The position numbers and the translations under genes are program-made. This document shows positions 7,802 to 18,821 of a DNA stretch of 64,000 nucleotides, piece by piece. The notes beneath the pieces were generated by a model. The model ran no database searches, had not been told where the DNA came from, and saw only the letters and a list, made by a program, of their open reading frames with translations. This DNA comes from Chloroflexota bacterium (GTDB lineage: Bacteria; Chloroflexota; Limnocylindria; Limnocylindrales; CSP1-4). The stretch is from positions 39,029 to 103,028 of the forward strand of contig PLLE01000041.1 in the NCBI GenBank assembly GCA_003141245.1, read 5' to 3'. The stretch's first letter is position 1, and each line of letters starts with the position of its first letter.

Positions 7802-8121
7802 AGTGGCCTCCTTTCACCAGAACAGCCTGGCGGTTGGACGCCCTGGCCGGGAGGGCGCGGGTTCGACAGGTGGCTGGCGGGTCGTCGGTGCGATGGATGC
7901 CCGCCCGAAAGCCTACTTGGGAACGTCGCCGATTGGTAGGGTTACGATCGGTTGCCCCAGCCGCTTGTGGCGAGGCCTAGAGTCCCGCGCCGATCCGGCC
8001 ATACCCGCCGGCTCGGTCGAGGATGGCTTCGCAGGTCAGCCGGGCACAGTCGCCAACGGTCGCTTGCGGCCATCGGGAGCGGACGCAAGACGGACATAAG
8101 GCATGTGCAATCGCAGGCTGC
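7802..8121. other. Intergenic region between pilin and rpsF operon
   Basis: About 320 bases with no convincing coding frame or RNA gene. It must hold the leftward pilin promoter; no strong -10/-35 pair is seen for it. A c-di-GMP riboswitch would be logical before a pilin, but I could not find its conserved core. Confidence 0.5.
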
Positions 8122-8127
8122 TAGAAT
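8122..8127 (+). promoter_or_regulatory. -10-like box (TAGAAT) for rpsF-ssb-rpsR
   Basis: TAGAAT in GCTAGAATT lies about 80 bases before the rpsF start. The leader of about 75 bases ends in GGAAGGAG. The length would allow ribosomal-protein feedback, but I could not identify a binding structure. Confidence 0.55.
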
Positions 8128-8208
8128 TCGCCAGTCCTTTCGGCTCCGACCGGATGGCGTTGCCGTGCGCGCATCGGAGCATTCCCCATGGGAAGGAGTC
8201 TTTGGCGC

Positions 8209-8631
8209 ATGCGCCGTTATGAACTCATGCTCGTGCTGCGCCCGGATCTTGCGGATGACAAGGTCCAGGCCGCCCTCGAGCGAACCGCCCGTGCCATCGC
8301 GGGGGGCGGCGGTCAGATCGTCAAGCAGGCCCCGTGGGGCCGCCGGCGGCTGGCCTATCCCATCGACCACCATCGAGAAGGGTCGTACTACGTAATCCTG
8401 TTCGAGGCGCCGCCCACGGCGATCGCCGAGCTCGAGCGAGGCCTCCTGATCAGCGAGGAAGTCCTGCGCCACCTCGTGACGCGCGTCGAACGTCCGGTTC
8501 GGGCCGCTCGAGGCCGCGATGCCGAGGCCGACGAGGAGGTCAACCTACCCGCCGATGACGAGGAGCTCGAGGACGAGCAGGAGCTGATCGACGAGTCGGA
8601 GAGCGAAGCGGCGCCTGCCGCGATCGACTGA
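8209..8631 (+). CDS. rpsF: 30S ribosomal protein S6
   Basis: Small-subunit protein that binds 16S rRNA with S18 in the platform. Of 140 residues, the first 95 are the S6 fold: MRRYELMLVLRPDL, then WGRRRLAYPIDHHREGSYY and the closing VLRHLVTRV. The C-terminal 45 residues are a strongly acidic tail (runs of Asp/Glu), a common S6 extension. The ATG at 8209 is chosen because GGAAGGAG lies 10 bases upstream and the S6 fold starts directly there; the in-frame ATG at 8188 overlaps the ribosome site. It heads the conserved rpsF-ssb-rpsR operon. Confidence 0.95.
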   Translation: MRRYELMLVLRPDLADDKVQAALERTARAIAGGGGQIVKQAPWGRRRLAYPIDHHREGSYYVILFEAPPTAIAELERGLLISEEVLRHLVTRVERPVRAARGRDAEADEEVNLPADDEELEDEQELIDESESEAAPAAID

Positions 8632-8664
8632 GGCCCGCGCAGGGCGGAGCTGGAGGCACGCTCG

Positions 8665-9111
8665 ATGTCGCTGAACAAGGCGATGATCATCGGCAATCTC
8701 GGACGCGACCCGGAGATGCGGTATACGCCCAATGGGCAGGCCGTGACGCAGTTCACGGTCGCCGTCAACCGCAACTACAAAGACGCCAGCGGGGAGTGGA
8801 AGGAAGAGACCGAGTGGTTCCGGGTGGTTGCCTGGGGCCCGCTCGCGGAGCGGACCGCCGAGTACCTCCGAAAGGGCCGCAAGGTCTACGTCGAAGGTCG
8901 GCTCCAGACCCGTTCGTGGGAAGACAAGGACGGTCAGAAGCGGTACACCACCGAGCTGGTCGCGAACACGGTCACGGGCCTCGATCCGCGACCGCGCGAG
9001 GACGGGGCTCCGGCTCCCGAGGCCGCCGGAGCGCGGCCCGCACGCGGTGGCGCCCCGGCCGCGCCGTCCGACGACTTCGGCTCGAACGACCTGGACGAAC
9101 TCCCGTTCTGA
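8665..9111 (+). CDS. ssb: Single-stranded DNA-binding protein
   Basis: SSB coats single-stranded DNA in replication, repair and recombination. The 148-residue protein begins with the OB-fold: LNKAMIIGNLGRDPEMRYT, then the conserved VAVNRNYKD, EWFRVVAWGPLAE and YVEGRLQTRSWEDKDGQKR. A disordered Pro/Ala/Gly linker (about 113-138) leads to an acidic tip, DLDELPF, matching the DDDIPF-type tail that recruits PriA, RecG and other partners (both of which are encoded in this window). Its place between S6 and S18 is the standard bacterial order. Confidence 0.96.
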   Translation: MSLNKAMIIGNLGRDPEMRYTPNGQAVTQFTVAVNRNYKDASGEWKEETEWFRVVAWGPLAERTAEYLRKGRKVYVEGRLQTRSWEDKDGQKRYTTELVANTVTGLDPRPREDGAPAPEAAGARPARGGAPAAPSDDFGSNDLDELPF

Positions 9112-9197
9112 ACTGCGCCGGTCCAGCGCCCACCATCTGACGAACCCAACCGCCGCGCCCCACGCGTGGCCAACGCGAACAAAGGAAGTCCACCGAG

Positions 9198-9476
9198 ATG
9201 CCCATGAATCCTCGCGAGAAGACCAGTCGCAAACGTGATGACATGTACCGCGATCGCCGCCGCCGCAAGGTGTGCACGTTCTGCGCGGACAAGACCGTGG
9301 CGATCGACTACAAGGAAGTGAACCGGCTGCGGCGCTACCTCTCCGAGCGCGCCAAGATCGAGCCGCGACGCAAGACCGGCACCTGCGCCAACCATCAGCG
9401 CCAGCTCGCCGTTGCCCTGAAGCGGGCCCGCATCGTCGCCCTGCTTCCCTACGCGCCCCAGCACGTTCGGCCCTAG
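9198..9476 (+). CDS. rpsR: 30S ribosomal protein S18
   Basis: S18 binds S6 and 16S rRNA. The 92-residue protein contains [38 protein letters not shown] and [17 protein letters not shown]. The CxxC (TFC region) plus the later Cys and His make it the zinc-binding (C+) version of S18. The basic N-terminus ([15 protein letters not shown]) is typical. The start at 9198 follows AAGGAAG at about 10 bases. Confidence 0.95.
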   Translation: MPMNPREKTSRKRDDMYRDRRRRKVCTFCADKTVAIDYKEVNRLRRYLSERAKIEPRRKTGTCANHQRQLAVALKRARIVALLPYAPQHVRP

Positions 9477-9550
9477 CACGTTCGGCGCCGACTCGATCGA
9501 GTCCGGCGTGCCGGCCCGGGTCGGCGCCGTCCAGCCGGGCTGATCGGGCA

Positions 9551-10387
9551 GTGGCCGAGCTGCTGCTCCTGGTTTCCGGCGGCGGCGTAGCGGGCGCCTT
9601 CGGCGCGCTGCTCGGCCTCGGCGGCGGGGTGCTGATCGTCCCGCTGCTCACGCTCGGCTTCGGATTGCCGCTTCGAGAGGCGGTCGGCGCGAGCCTGGTC
9701 TGCGTCATCGTGACCAGCAGTGCGGCCGCCTCCGTGTATCTCGAGCGCGACGTCGCGAACCTGCGACTCGGCATGACGCTCGAGATGTTCACCGCGTCGG
9801 CGGCCCTGGCAGGCGGTCTGGTTGCATTCGCGCTGCCGGACCGTGCACTGGCCCTCATGTTCGCGGCGCTGCTGCTCTACGTGGCGGCCACGATGGCGCG
9901 CGGCCGCGGTGCCGATCTCGCCGTGAAGCCTGCGCCCGACGATCCCGAAGCTCTGGCGCCGGCTCCGGCCGAGGCGCCCGGCAACGGCCTGGCCGCCTCC
10001 CTCTCGGGTCCCGGCTACCGCGTGCGCAATCTAGGCCGCGGCGTTCTCGGCAGTCTGGTGGCGGGAATCGTCTCCGCGCTCTTCGGAGTGGGCGGAGGCA
10101 TCGTCAAGGTGCCCTTGATGAACCTGGCGATGGGCGTGCCGCTGCGCGTCGCCACGGCCACCAGCAACCTCATGATCGGCGTGACCGCCTCTGCGGGCGG
10201 GCTGATCTACCTCCTGCGCGGCGGCATCGATCCGTATGTCGCGGCCCCGCTGGCCGTCGGAGTCTTTGCCGGGGCGAGTCTGGCCTCTCGCATGGCCGAT
10301 CGAGTGGATCTTCGACTGCTTCGCGTGCTCTTCGTGGCCGTGCTGGTCGTTACGGCTACGCAGATGGCTCTGAAGGGGCTCCCATGA
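9551..10387 (+). CDS. TSUP (TauE/SafE) family membrane transporter
   Basis: A 278-residue polytopic membrane protein of the sulfite/anion exporter superfamily. Two homologous halves are visible. The first contains GAFGALLGLGGGVLIVPLLT (residues about 11-31), and the second GIVSALFGVGGGIVKVPLMN. Each half also has a conserved ATxxSN/ASLVCV-type helix (ATSNLMIGVTASAGG in the second). The loop between halves is Ala/Pro-rich. The GTG start at 9551 places the first helix at once. The next gene encodes DUF1634 and overlaps by ATGA, a recurrent pairing with TSUP transporters. The substrate is unknown; sulfite, organosulfonates or other small anions are the family options. Confidence 0.88.
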   Translation: MAELLLLVSGGGVAGAFGALLGLGGGVLIVPLLTLGFGLPLREAVGASLVCVIVTSSAAASVYLERDVANLRLGMTLEMFTASAALAGGLVAFALPDRALALMFAALLLYVAATMARGRGADLAVKPAPDDPEALAPAPAEAPGNGLAASLSGPGYRVRNLGRGVLGSLVAGIVSALFGVGGGIVKVPLMNLAMGVPLRVATATSNLMIGVTASAGGLIYLLRGGIDPYVAAPLAVGVFAGASLASRMADRVDLRLLRVLFVAVLVVTATQMALKGLP

Positions 10388-10734
10388 GGGCTTCGCGCCT
10401 GGAGAGGAAGGTCGGCCTTGTGCTCGCCGTCGGGTCCGCGGTCAGCGTCGGGCTGTTGACGCTGGGCATAGTCGCGATGGGAGCCTCCCAAATCGGACCG
10501 CTGGACCGACCCTTCCCGCGGTTCGACCTGGGTCGCGTTCCAGCCGACCTGGCGGCCACCGAGCCGGCCGGATTCCTGTGGCTCGGGCTTCTTGCTGTGA
10601 TACTGACGCCGTCTGTTCGGGTGGCTGCGTCACTCGTGGGCTTTGCCGCGTCGGGCGAGCGCCGGATGGCGGTTGTAGCCTTGATCGGGCTGGCGATCAT
10701 CTGCCTGAGCGCCATCCTGGGAGCCGGAGGCTGA
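10384..10734 (+). CDS. DUF1634 family small membrane protein
   Basis: A 116-residue protein with three transmembrane helices (about residues 11-33, 62-85 and 96-112). The second segment reads LLAVILTPSVRVAASLVGFA, the DUF1634 hallmark with the conserved TP-x-x-R. Its start overlaps the TSUP stop (ATGA). Genes of this family commonly accompany TSUP transporters, so it is likely an accessory subunit, although its biochemical role is unknown. Confidence 0.85.
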   Translation: MRASRLERKVGLVLAVGSAVSVGLLTLGIVAMGASQIGPLDRPFPRFDLGRVPADLAATEPAGFLWLGLLAVILTPSVRVAASLVGFAASGERRMAVVALIGLAIICLSAILGAGG

Positions 10735-10736
10735 GC

Positions 10737-11780
10737 TTGGACGTCGTCATCCTCGTCGTATCCTTCGCCATCATCCTCAGCGGCGCCGAGCTGTTCACCA
10801 ACGGGATCGAGTGGTTCGGTCGAAAGCTCGAGCTGGCCGAGGGAGCTGTCGGGTCGGTCCTGGCGGCGGTGGGGACGGCTCTTCCCGAGACGATGATCCC
10901 GTTCATCGCCATCATCTTCGGCGGCGGGGTGGCGGCCAGCGAGGTCGGCGTCGGCGCCATCCTGGGCGCCCCCTTCATGCTCTCGACCCTGGCCATGTTC
11001 GTCACCGGCGCCGCGGTTCTGCTGATGCGAAAGCGCCGCGCCAATCGCGAGGCCCTGGTGGTCAATCCCGGGGTCCTCGGCCACGACATGGCCTACTTCG
11101 CCGTCGCGTATGCGATCGCGGTGGGCGCCGCCCTGCTGCCCGTGGATCTGGTTCTTCCACGCCAGCTGACGGCCATCGTCCTGCTCGGCATCTACGGTTG
11201 GTATGTCCTGGGCCACCTTCGAGCCCAGGCTGCCGAGGAGGCCCAGCTCGCGCCCTTACGCTTCCACCGGCTCGACCGGCGCGGACCGGCTCACCCCGAG
11301 CCGCCGCGCCTGCGGATCGTGTCGCTCCAGGTTCTCGTCGCGCTGGCCTGCATCATCGGCGGAGCCTGGGGCTTCGTGCAGGGGGTGGAGGACATGTCGC
11401 GGTCCTTCGGCCTCAACGGAACGCTGCTGGCGCTGATCGTCGCCCCGATCGCCACGGAGCTGCCCGAGAAGCTGAATAGCGTTATCTGGGTCCGCCAGGG
11501 CAAGGACACGCTGGCGATGGGCAACATCACCGGGGCGATGGTCTTCCAGAGCGCCATTCCGACCTCGATCGGGCTCGTCTTCGCGCCGCAGATCTGGTCG
11601 GCCTCGAGCGCCGGCATCGCCTTCGCGTCGGCAGGTATCACGTTCCTCTCGTCGGCCGCGATCGTCCTGCCGATGCTGCTGCGGCGCCGGCTCGACGGCC
11701 GGGCTCTTCTCGTCGGCGGAGTGTTCTATCTCGTCTATCTGGCGGTGGTGATCGCCACGCTCGCCGGCGGCCACGCCTGA
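10737..11780 (+). CDS. Sodium/calcium exchanger (CaCA) family protein
   Basis: A 347-residue polytopic cation antiporter with two inverted Na_Ca_ex repeats. The first alpha-repeat contains GTALPETMIPFIAI, the second APIATELPEKLN; both keep the acidic residue and the P-E that line the ion site. About ten hydrophobic helices are visible, and the two halves are joined by a cytoplasmic loop around residues 160-190. The start is TTG at 10737, directly after the DUF1634 stop and with GGAGG about six bases upstream. It probably belongs to the same transcript as the TSUP pair. Ion specificity (Ca2+, or K+/H+ as in some relatives) is unresolved. Confidence 0.85.
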   Translation: MDVVILVVSFAIILSGAELFTNGIEWFGRKLELAEGAVGSVLAAVGTALPETMIPFIAIIFGGGVAASEVGVGAILGAPFMLSTLAMFVTGAAVLLMRKRRANREALVVNPGVLGHDMAYFAVAYAIAVGAALLPVDLVLPRQLTAIVLLGIYGWYVLGHLRAQAAEEAQLAPLRFHRLDRRGPAHPEPPRLRIVSLQVLVALACIIGGAWGFVQGVEDMSRSFGLNGTLLALIVAPIATELPEKLNSVIWVRQGKDTLAMGNITGAMVFQSAIPTSIGLVFAPQIWSASSAGIAFASAGITFLSSAAIVLPMLLRRRLDGRALLVGGVFYLVYLAVVIATLAGGHA

Positions 11781-11808
11781 CGAGACCCGCTCTCGGGTAG
11801 GTCCCTGG

Positions 11809-11840
11809 TCGAGGGTCGGGCCGTTCGAGGGTCGGGCCGC
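11809..11840 (+). repeat. 16-bp direct repeat abutting the ilvE -10 box
   Basis: TCGAGGGTCGGGCCG(T/C) occurs twice in exact tandem (11809-11824 and 11825-11840). The second copy ends at the base before TATACT. The repeats cover the -35 region and could be tandem operator sites or a simple duplication. Confidence 0.7.
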
Positions 11841-11846
11841 TATACT
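11841..11846 (+). promoter_or_regulatory. -10 box (TATACT) for ilvE
   Basis: TATACT lies directly after the direct repeat. Predicted transcription start is near 11853, giving a leader of about 44 bases to the preferred ATG at 11897, or about 11 to the ATG at 11864. Confidence 0.6.
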
Positions 11847-11896
11847 CGGCTACAAGCTGGCTCATGCTGGCGGTAAGCATCAGGAGCGCCGATTCG

Positions 11897-12874
11897 ATGG
11901 TCACGGAGCATGTTTCGGCCACCGCTGCGAGTCAGGCGACGACGCCGGATCAGTCCACTTTCGTCTGCTACTTCCAGGGTGACTACGTAAGGCTTGGCGA
12001 GGCGAAGGTCTCGATCATGACCCACGCCTTCCTGTATGGGACAGCGGTTTTCGAGGGAATTCGAGCCTATTGGAACGCAGACGAGAAGCAGCTGTACGCG
12101 CTCCGGATCAAGGAGCACATCGTCCGGCTCCGCAACTCGAGCCGAATCATGCTCATGGCCGAGCTGCCGTCGGTCGAGGAGTTCACCGAGATCGTCAAGC
12201 AGGTGCTGCGGCGGAACCACTTCCACGAGGACACCTACGTTCGGCCGTCGGTCTACAAGAGCACCCAGGCGATCGGCGTCAAGCTCCACGGGCTCTCCCA
12301 CGATTTCTATGTCCTCGCCGTGCCGATGGGCGATTACATCGACACGAAGAGGGGAATCTCGACCGGGACTGTCTCGTGGCGCCGCACCAGCGACATCTCG
12401 ATCCCGTCTCGTAGCAAGATCACCGGTAGCTACGTGAATCCAGCCTTCTCCAAGACCGAGGCGATGCTCAACGGCTTCGACGAGGCGATCGTGCTGACCG
12501 CCGACGGACACGTCTCCGAGGGCTCGGCCGAGAACCTGTTCATGGTCCGCGACGGCGTCCTGATCACGCCGCCCGTGAGCGACGACATCCTCGAAGGAAT
12601 CACGCGGGCCGGCATCATGGAGATAGCCACCCACCTGGGGATCCCTTTCAAGGAGCGCCACATAGATCGGACCGAGCTGTACATCGCCGACGAGGTCTTC
12701 CTCTGCGGCACCGGCGCGCAGGTTTCGCCGGTGTCTTCGGTGGATCACCGCCCGGTGGGTGACGGCCGTGTCGGACCGATCTCGCGACAGATAGGCAAGA
12801 CCTATTTCGACGCGGTCCGGGGGCGCCTCGACGACTTCCGGCACTGGGTCACGCCGATCTACACGGGTGAGTGA
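11897..12874 (+). CDS. ilvE: Branched-chain amino acid aminotransferase
   Basis: PLP enzyme of fold type IV that makes or breaks down Leu, Ile and Val by transamination with glutamate. The 325-residue protein has the N-terminal THAFLYGTAVFEGIRAYWN, the PLP lysine Lys174 in SRSKITGSYVN, and GFDEAIVLTADGHVSEGSAENLF. The later segment GITRAGIMEIA, followed by FLCGTGAQVSPV, carries the phosphate-binding GTGA(Q) turn. ATG 11897 is preferred because CAGGAG lies 10 bases upstream; ATG 11864 would add 11 residues. The end overlaps the next gene by 8 bases. Confidence 0.92.
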   Translation: MVTEHVSATAASQATTPDQSTFVCYFQGDYVRLGEAKVSIMTHAFLYGTAVFEGIRAYWNADEKQLYALRIKEHIVRLRNSSRIMLMAELPSVEEFTEIVKQVLRRNHFHEDTYVRPSVYKSTQAIGVKLHGLSHDFYVLAVPMGDYIDTKRGISTGTVSWRRTSDISIPSRSKITGSYVNPAFSKTEAMLNGFDEAIVLTADGHVSEGSAENLFMVRDGVLITPPVSDDILEGITRAGIMEIATHLGIPFKERHIDRTELYIADEVFLCGTGAQVSPVSSVDHRPVGDGRVGPISRQIGKTYFDAVRGRLDDFRHWVTPIYTGE

Positions 12875-14597
12875 GCTAGCCGCGCGCGATTCGTCAGCCG
12901 TCCGGCCAGTCGGGGCCGCCGATGAGGCCAAGGCGCAGGTCGAGAAGAAGGTCGCGCGCCACGTCCGCATCCTCGAGATCATCCCGGGGATTGTCACCTG
13001 GCTCCTGATCCTGGGTCCGATCCCGCTCTCGCTGCGGTACCCGCAGATCGTGGGCATCTTCGTCCTGTGCTTCGACTGCTACTGGCTCTATCGCGCCGTT
13101 GAGCTTTCGGTCAGCGTTGCGATCTCGTTCCGGCGGGTACGCAAGGTCATGGCGGTCGACTGGCGCCAGCGCGCCTTTGCCCTGGGCGCGCCGCAGGCGC
13201 GGTTCGACGAGCTGACCGGGCTGATCCAGGTCGTCGGCGAGCGGGCCGAGGAACTGCGCCGGTCCGGCCAGAAGCTGGCCGCTCGAGGTGGCCGCCGCGA
13301 GCAGCGGCGCCTCATCGAGGAGCAGCACGGCCTGGAGCGGATCCAGCGGCTGATGGCCCTCGGCGAGCCGATTCCCGATCCGCGCGAGATCTGGCACGTC
13401 GCCCTCATCCCCACGTATACCGAGCCGTACGAGAAGCTCTATCAGACGATCAAGGCGCTGGCCGAGTCCGACTACCCGCGCGACCTGCGGATGGTCGCGA
13501 TCATCACCCGCGAGACGGACCTGCAGGGCCGCGAGAACGTGGCGAAGCTGCGAGAGGTCTTCGGCTCCAAGTTCTGCCACTTCTTCCACATCCTCGACCC
13601 GCTCGAGCCGGGCGTCGTCGTCGGTAAGTCGAGCGCCATGGCCTACGGCGGCCGGTGGTTGTACCGAGAGTTGACCGAGCTCGGCTTCGACCCCAGGAAG
13701 GTCATCGTCACCGACCTGGACTCGGACTACCGCGTCCATCCGCAGTACTTCGGCTACCTGACGTACGCGTTCGTGGCCGACCGTGACCGCTACCGCCGTC
13801 TCTACCAGCCGATCCCGATGTTCCACAACAATCTGTGGCAATGCCCGCTGCCGGTCCGGCTGATCGCCGTGAGTACGACGCACGTCCAGATGTGGCGGCA
13901 CCTCACGCCGGAACGGCTGGTCAGCTTCAGCTCTTACGCAGTCTCGCTGCAGACCATCCACGACGTGGATTACTGGGCGACGGACGCTATCCCCGAGGAC
14001 AGCCGCTTCTACTGGAAGAGCTTCTTCCGCTACAGCGGGCAGTTCCGGGCCGTGCCGCTCTTCATCCCCGTGTATGGAGACGCGGTTCGCGCCCGCTCAT
14101 ACCCGCGCAGCTTGGTTCAGCAGTACACCCAGATTCGGCGCTGGGCCTGGGGCATCACGGACATCCCGTACTACATCGCCAACGCTTTGCAGCACTCCGA
14201 GATCCCGCTTCGCGAGCGCATCGGGCGGTTGATGTCGCTCTGGGGCGACCACATCAACTGGGCCGTGGCGCCGTTCATCCTGGTGTTCGGGGCCAACCTC
14301 CCGCTCATGCTCAACGACTCGTTCCGGCCGACAACTCTGGGTCAGCAGCTGCCGATGTACGCGGCCTGGCTGCTCACTGGGGCCCTTGCGGCGCTGATCG
14401 TGCTGGTCTTCATCGAGGATCAGCTGGCGCCGCCGCGGCCGAGGGAGTGGGGGATCGGAATGAGACTCGTCTCGTGGCTGCAGTGGCTGTGTCTGCCGGT
14501 GGTAGGGATCGTCTTCACGAACCTGCCGGCCCTCGATGCCCAGACGCGGCTGCTGACGGGGCGTTACCTGGAGTACAGAGTCACCGAGAAGGCCTGA
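12867..14597 (+). CDS. Membrane-bound GT2-family glycosyltransferase
   Basis: A 576-residue inner-membrane glycosyltransferase. Two helices near residues 37-75 anchor the N-terminus. The catalytic GT-A domain carries ALIPTYTEPYEKLYQTIKAL, the metal/nucleotide motif DLDSD (283-287), and the QIRRW acceptor/processivity motif (422-426), followed by two to four C-terminal helices (about 463-555). This order resembles processive enzymes such as cellulose or hyaluronan synthases. A basic, charged segment at about 95-165 between the anchor and the catalytic domain is unusual. GTG 12867 overlaps ilvE. The donor and product are unknown; an exopolysaccharide or glycolipid is possible. Confidence 0.85.
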   Translation: MSELAARDSSAVRPVGAADEAKAQVEKKVARHVRILEIIPGIVTWLLILGPIPLSLRYPQIVGIFVLCFDCYWLYRAVELSVSVAISFRRVRKVMAVDWRQRAFALGAPQARFDELTGLIQVVGERAEELRRSGQKLAARGGRREQRRLIEEQHGLERIQRLMALGEPIPDPREIWHVALIPTYTEPYEKLYQTIKALAESDYPRDLRMVAIITRETDLQGRENVAKLREVFGSKFCHFFHILDPLEPGVVVGKSSAMAYGGRWLYRELTELGFDPRKVIVTDLDSDYRVHPQYFGYLTYAFVADRDRYRRLYQPIPMFHNNLWQCPLPVRLIAVSTTHVQMWRHLTPERLVSFSSYAVSLQTIHDVDYWATDAIPEDSRFYWKSFFRYSGQFRAVPLFIPVYGDAVRARSYPRSLVQQYTQIRRWAWGITDIPYYIANALQHSEIPLRERIGRLMSLWGDHINWAVAPFILVFGANLPLMLNDSFRPTTLGQQLPMYAAWLLTGALAALIVLVFIEDQLAPPRPREWGIGMRLVSWLQWLCLPVVGIVFTNLPALDAQTRLLTGRYLEYRVTEKA

Positions 14598-14662
14598 CGT
14601 TCGGGGTTACCTTGCGCTGAGGCGTCGAGGTGGCGTACGGACTGCAGTTGTCGTCGGTTCGC

Positions 14663-14668
14663 TAGGAT
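14663..14668 (+). promoter_or_regulatory. -10-like box (TAGGAT) for ileS
   Basis: TAGGAT in the recurrent GCTAG context lies about 105 bases before the ileS ATG. I looked for a T-box leader (AGGGTGGNACCGCG core) in the leader and did not find one. Confidence 0.4.
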
Positions 14669-14773
14669 ATCCGTGGATGCGTTCCCGGCACCGCCGCGTC
14701 TGCCGGGCGTGTCGAGCCGCCGACGAGGTCGTCGCCGAATCAGCCCACTCCGCCCAAACGAGCACCGAGGCCG

Positions 14774-18118
<3,345 letters not shown>

Positions 18119-18149
18119 GCTTAGCGGAACATCTACGGAGGCCCCGCCA

Positions 18150-18821
18150 CTGGACCCTATCGAAGCGCAGCCTGAGCCAACAACACAACGCCCGGCGATC
18201 GGCCGGGCGGGGGATCGACGGCGCTACGCCGCCGGGACTCTCTTCGCGGTCCTCGCGACCGCGATCGTCGTCAGCGATCAGCTGCTCAAGCAATGGATCG
18301 TCGCCAACTACGAGCCCTGCGGGCCGACCGAGCCCTGCAGACCGAGCCAGATCGTCGGCGATTGGCTGCGCATCGAGTTCATCCACAACGCCGGTGGGCT
18401 CTTCGGGCTCTTCCAGGGCACGGCGCCCGTCTTCGCTCTGGTCACGATCGTCGTGGTCGGGATCATCGTCGCGATGGAGTTCAGGTGGGGCTGGCGGAGC
18501 CCGCTGATGACGGTGGCACTCGGGCTGCTGCTCGGGGGCGCAATCGGCAACTGTATCGATCGCATCCGGTTCGGCTATGTCGTCGACTTCGCCGACATCG
18601 GCATCGGGACGTTGCGCTGGTACATCTTCAACATCGCCGACGCGGCGGTGACCTGCTTCTTCCTGCTGGTGATTGCGATGTGGATCTTCGCTCCGAAGGC
18701 GTTGTCCTTCATTGGCGACGGTCAAAGTGGCGGAGACGAGGTCAAAGGGGAGTCGCAGGCGGGGGCGGGCACGCAGTCAGCAACTGGCGAGGGCGGCACC
18801 CAGGGGCCGGTGGCGGGATGA
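18150..18821 (+). CDS. lspA: Lipoprotein signal peptidase (signal peptidase II), CTG start
   Basis: Membrane aspartyl protease that removes signal peptides from prolipoproteins. The frame contains DQLLKQW, then FIHNAGGLFGLFQG, GNCIDR with catalytic Asp137 and FNIADAAV with catalytic Asp164, plus four hydrophobic helices. The gene has no ATG, GTG or TTG between the ileS stop and the essential first helix; the first plain ones in frame are too late. CTG at 18150 has CGGAGG eight bases before it, so I start there (223 residues). The C-terminus is a long Gly/Gln-rich tail of about 40 residues. It overlaps rluD (ATGA), giving lspA-rluD-gmk-priA. Confidence 0.85.
   Translation: MDPIEAQPEPTTQRPAIGRAGDRRRYAAGTLFAVLATAIVVSDQLLKQWIVANYEPCGPTEPCRPSQIVGDWLRIEFIHNAGGLFGLFQGTAPVFALVTIVVVGIIVAMEFRWGWRSPLMTVALGLLLGGAIGNCIDRIRFGYVVDFADIGIGTLRWYIFNIADAAVTCFFLLVIAMWIFAPKALSFIGDGQSGGDEVKGESQAGAGTQSATGEGGTQGPVAG

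Noticed and set aside
7802-8121. c-di-GMP riboswitch upstream of the pilin
   Set aside because: The conserved GEMM core was not found on the minus strand.
14598-14773. T-box riboswitch before ileS
   Set aside because: No AGGGTGGNACCGCG core or terminator/antiterminator pair.
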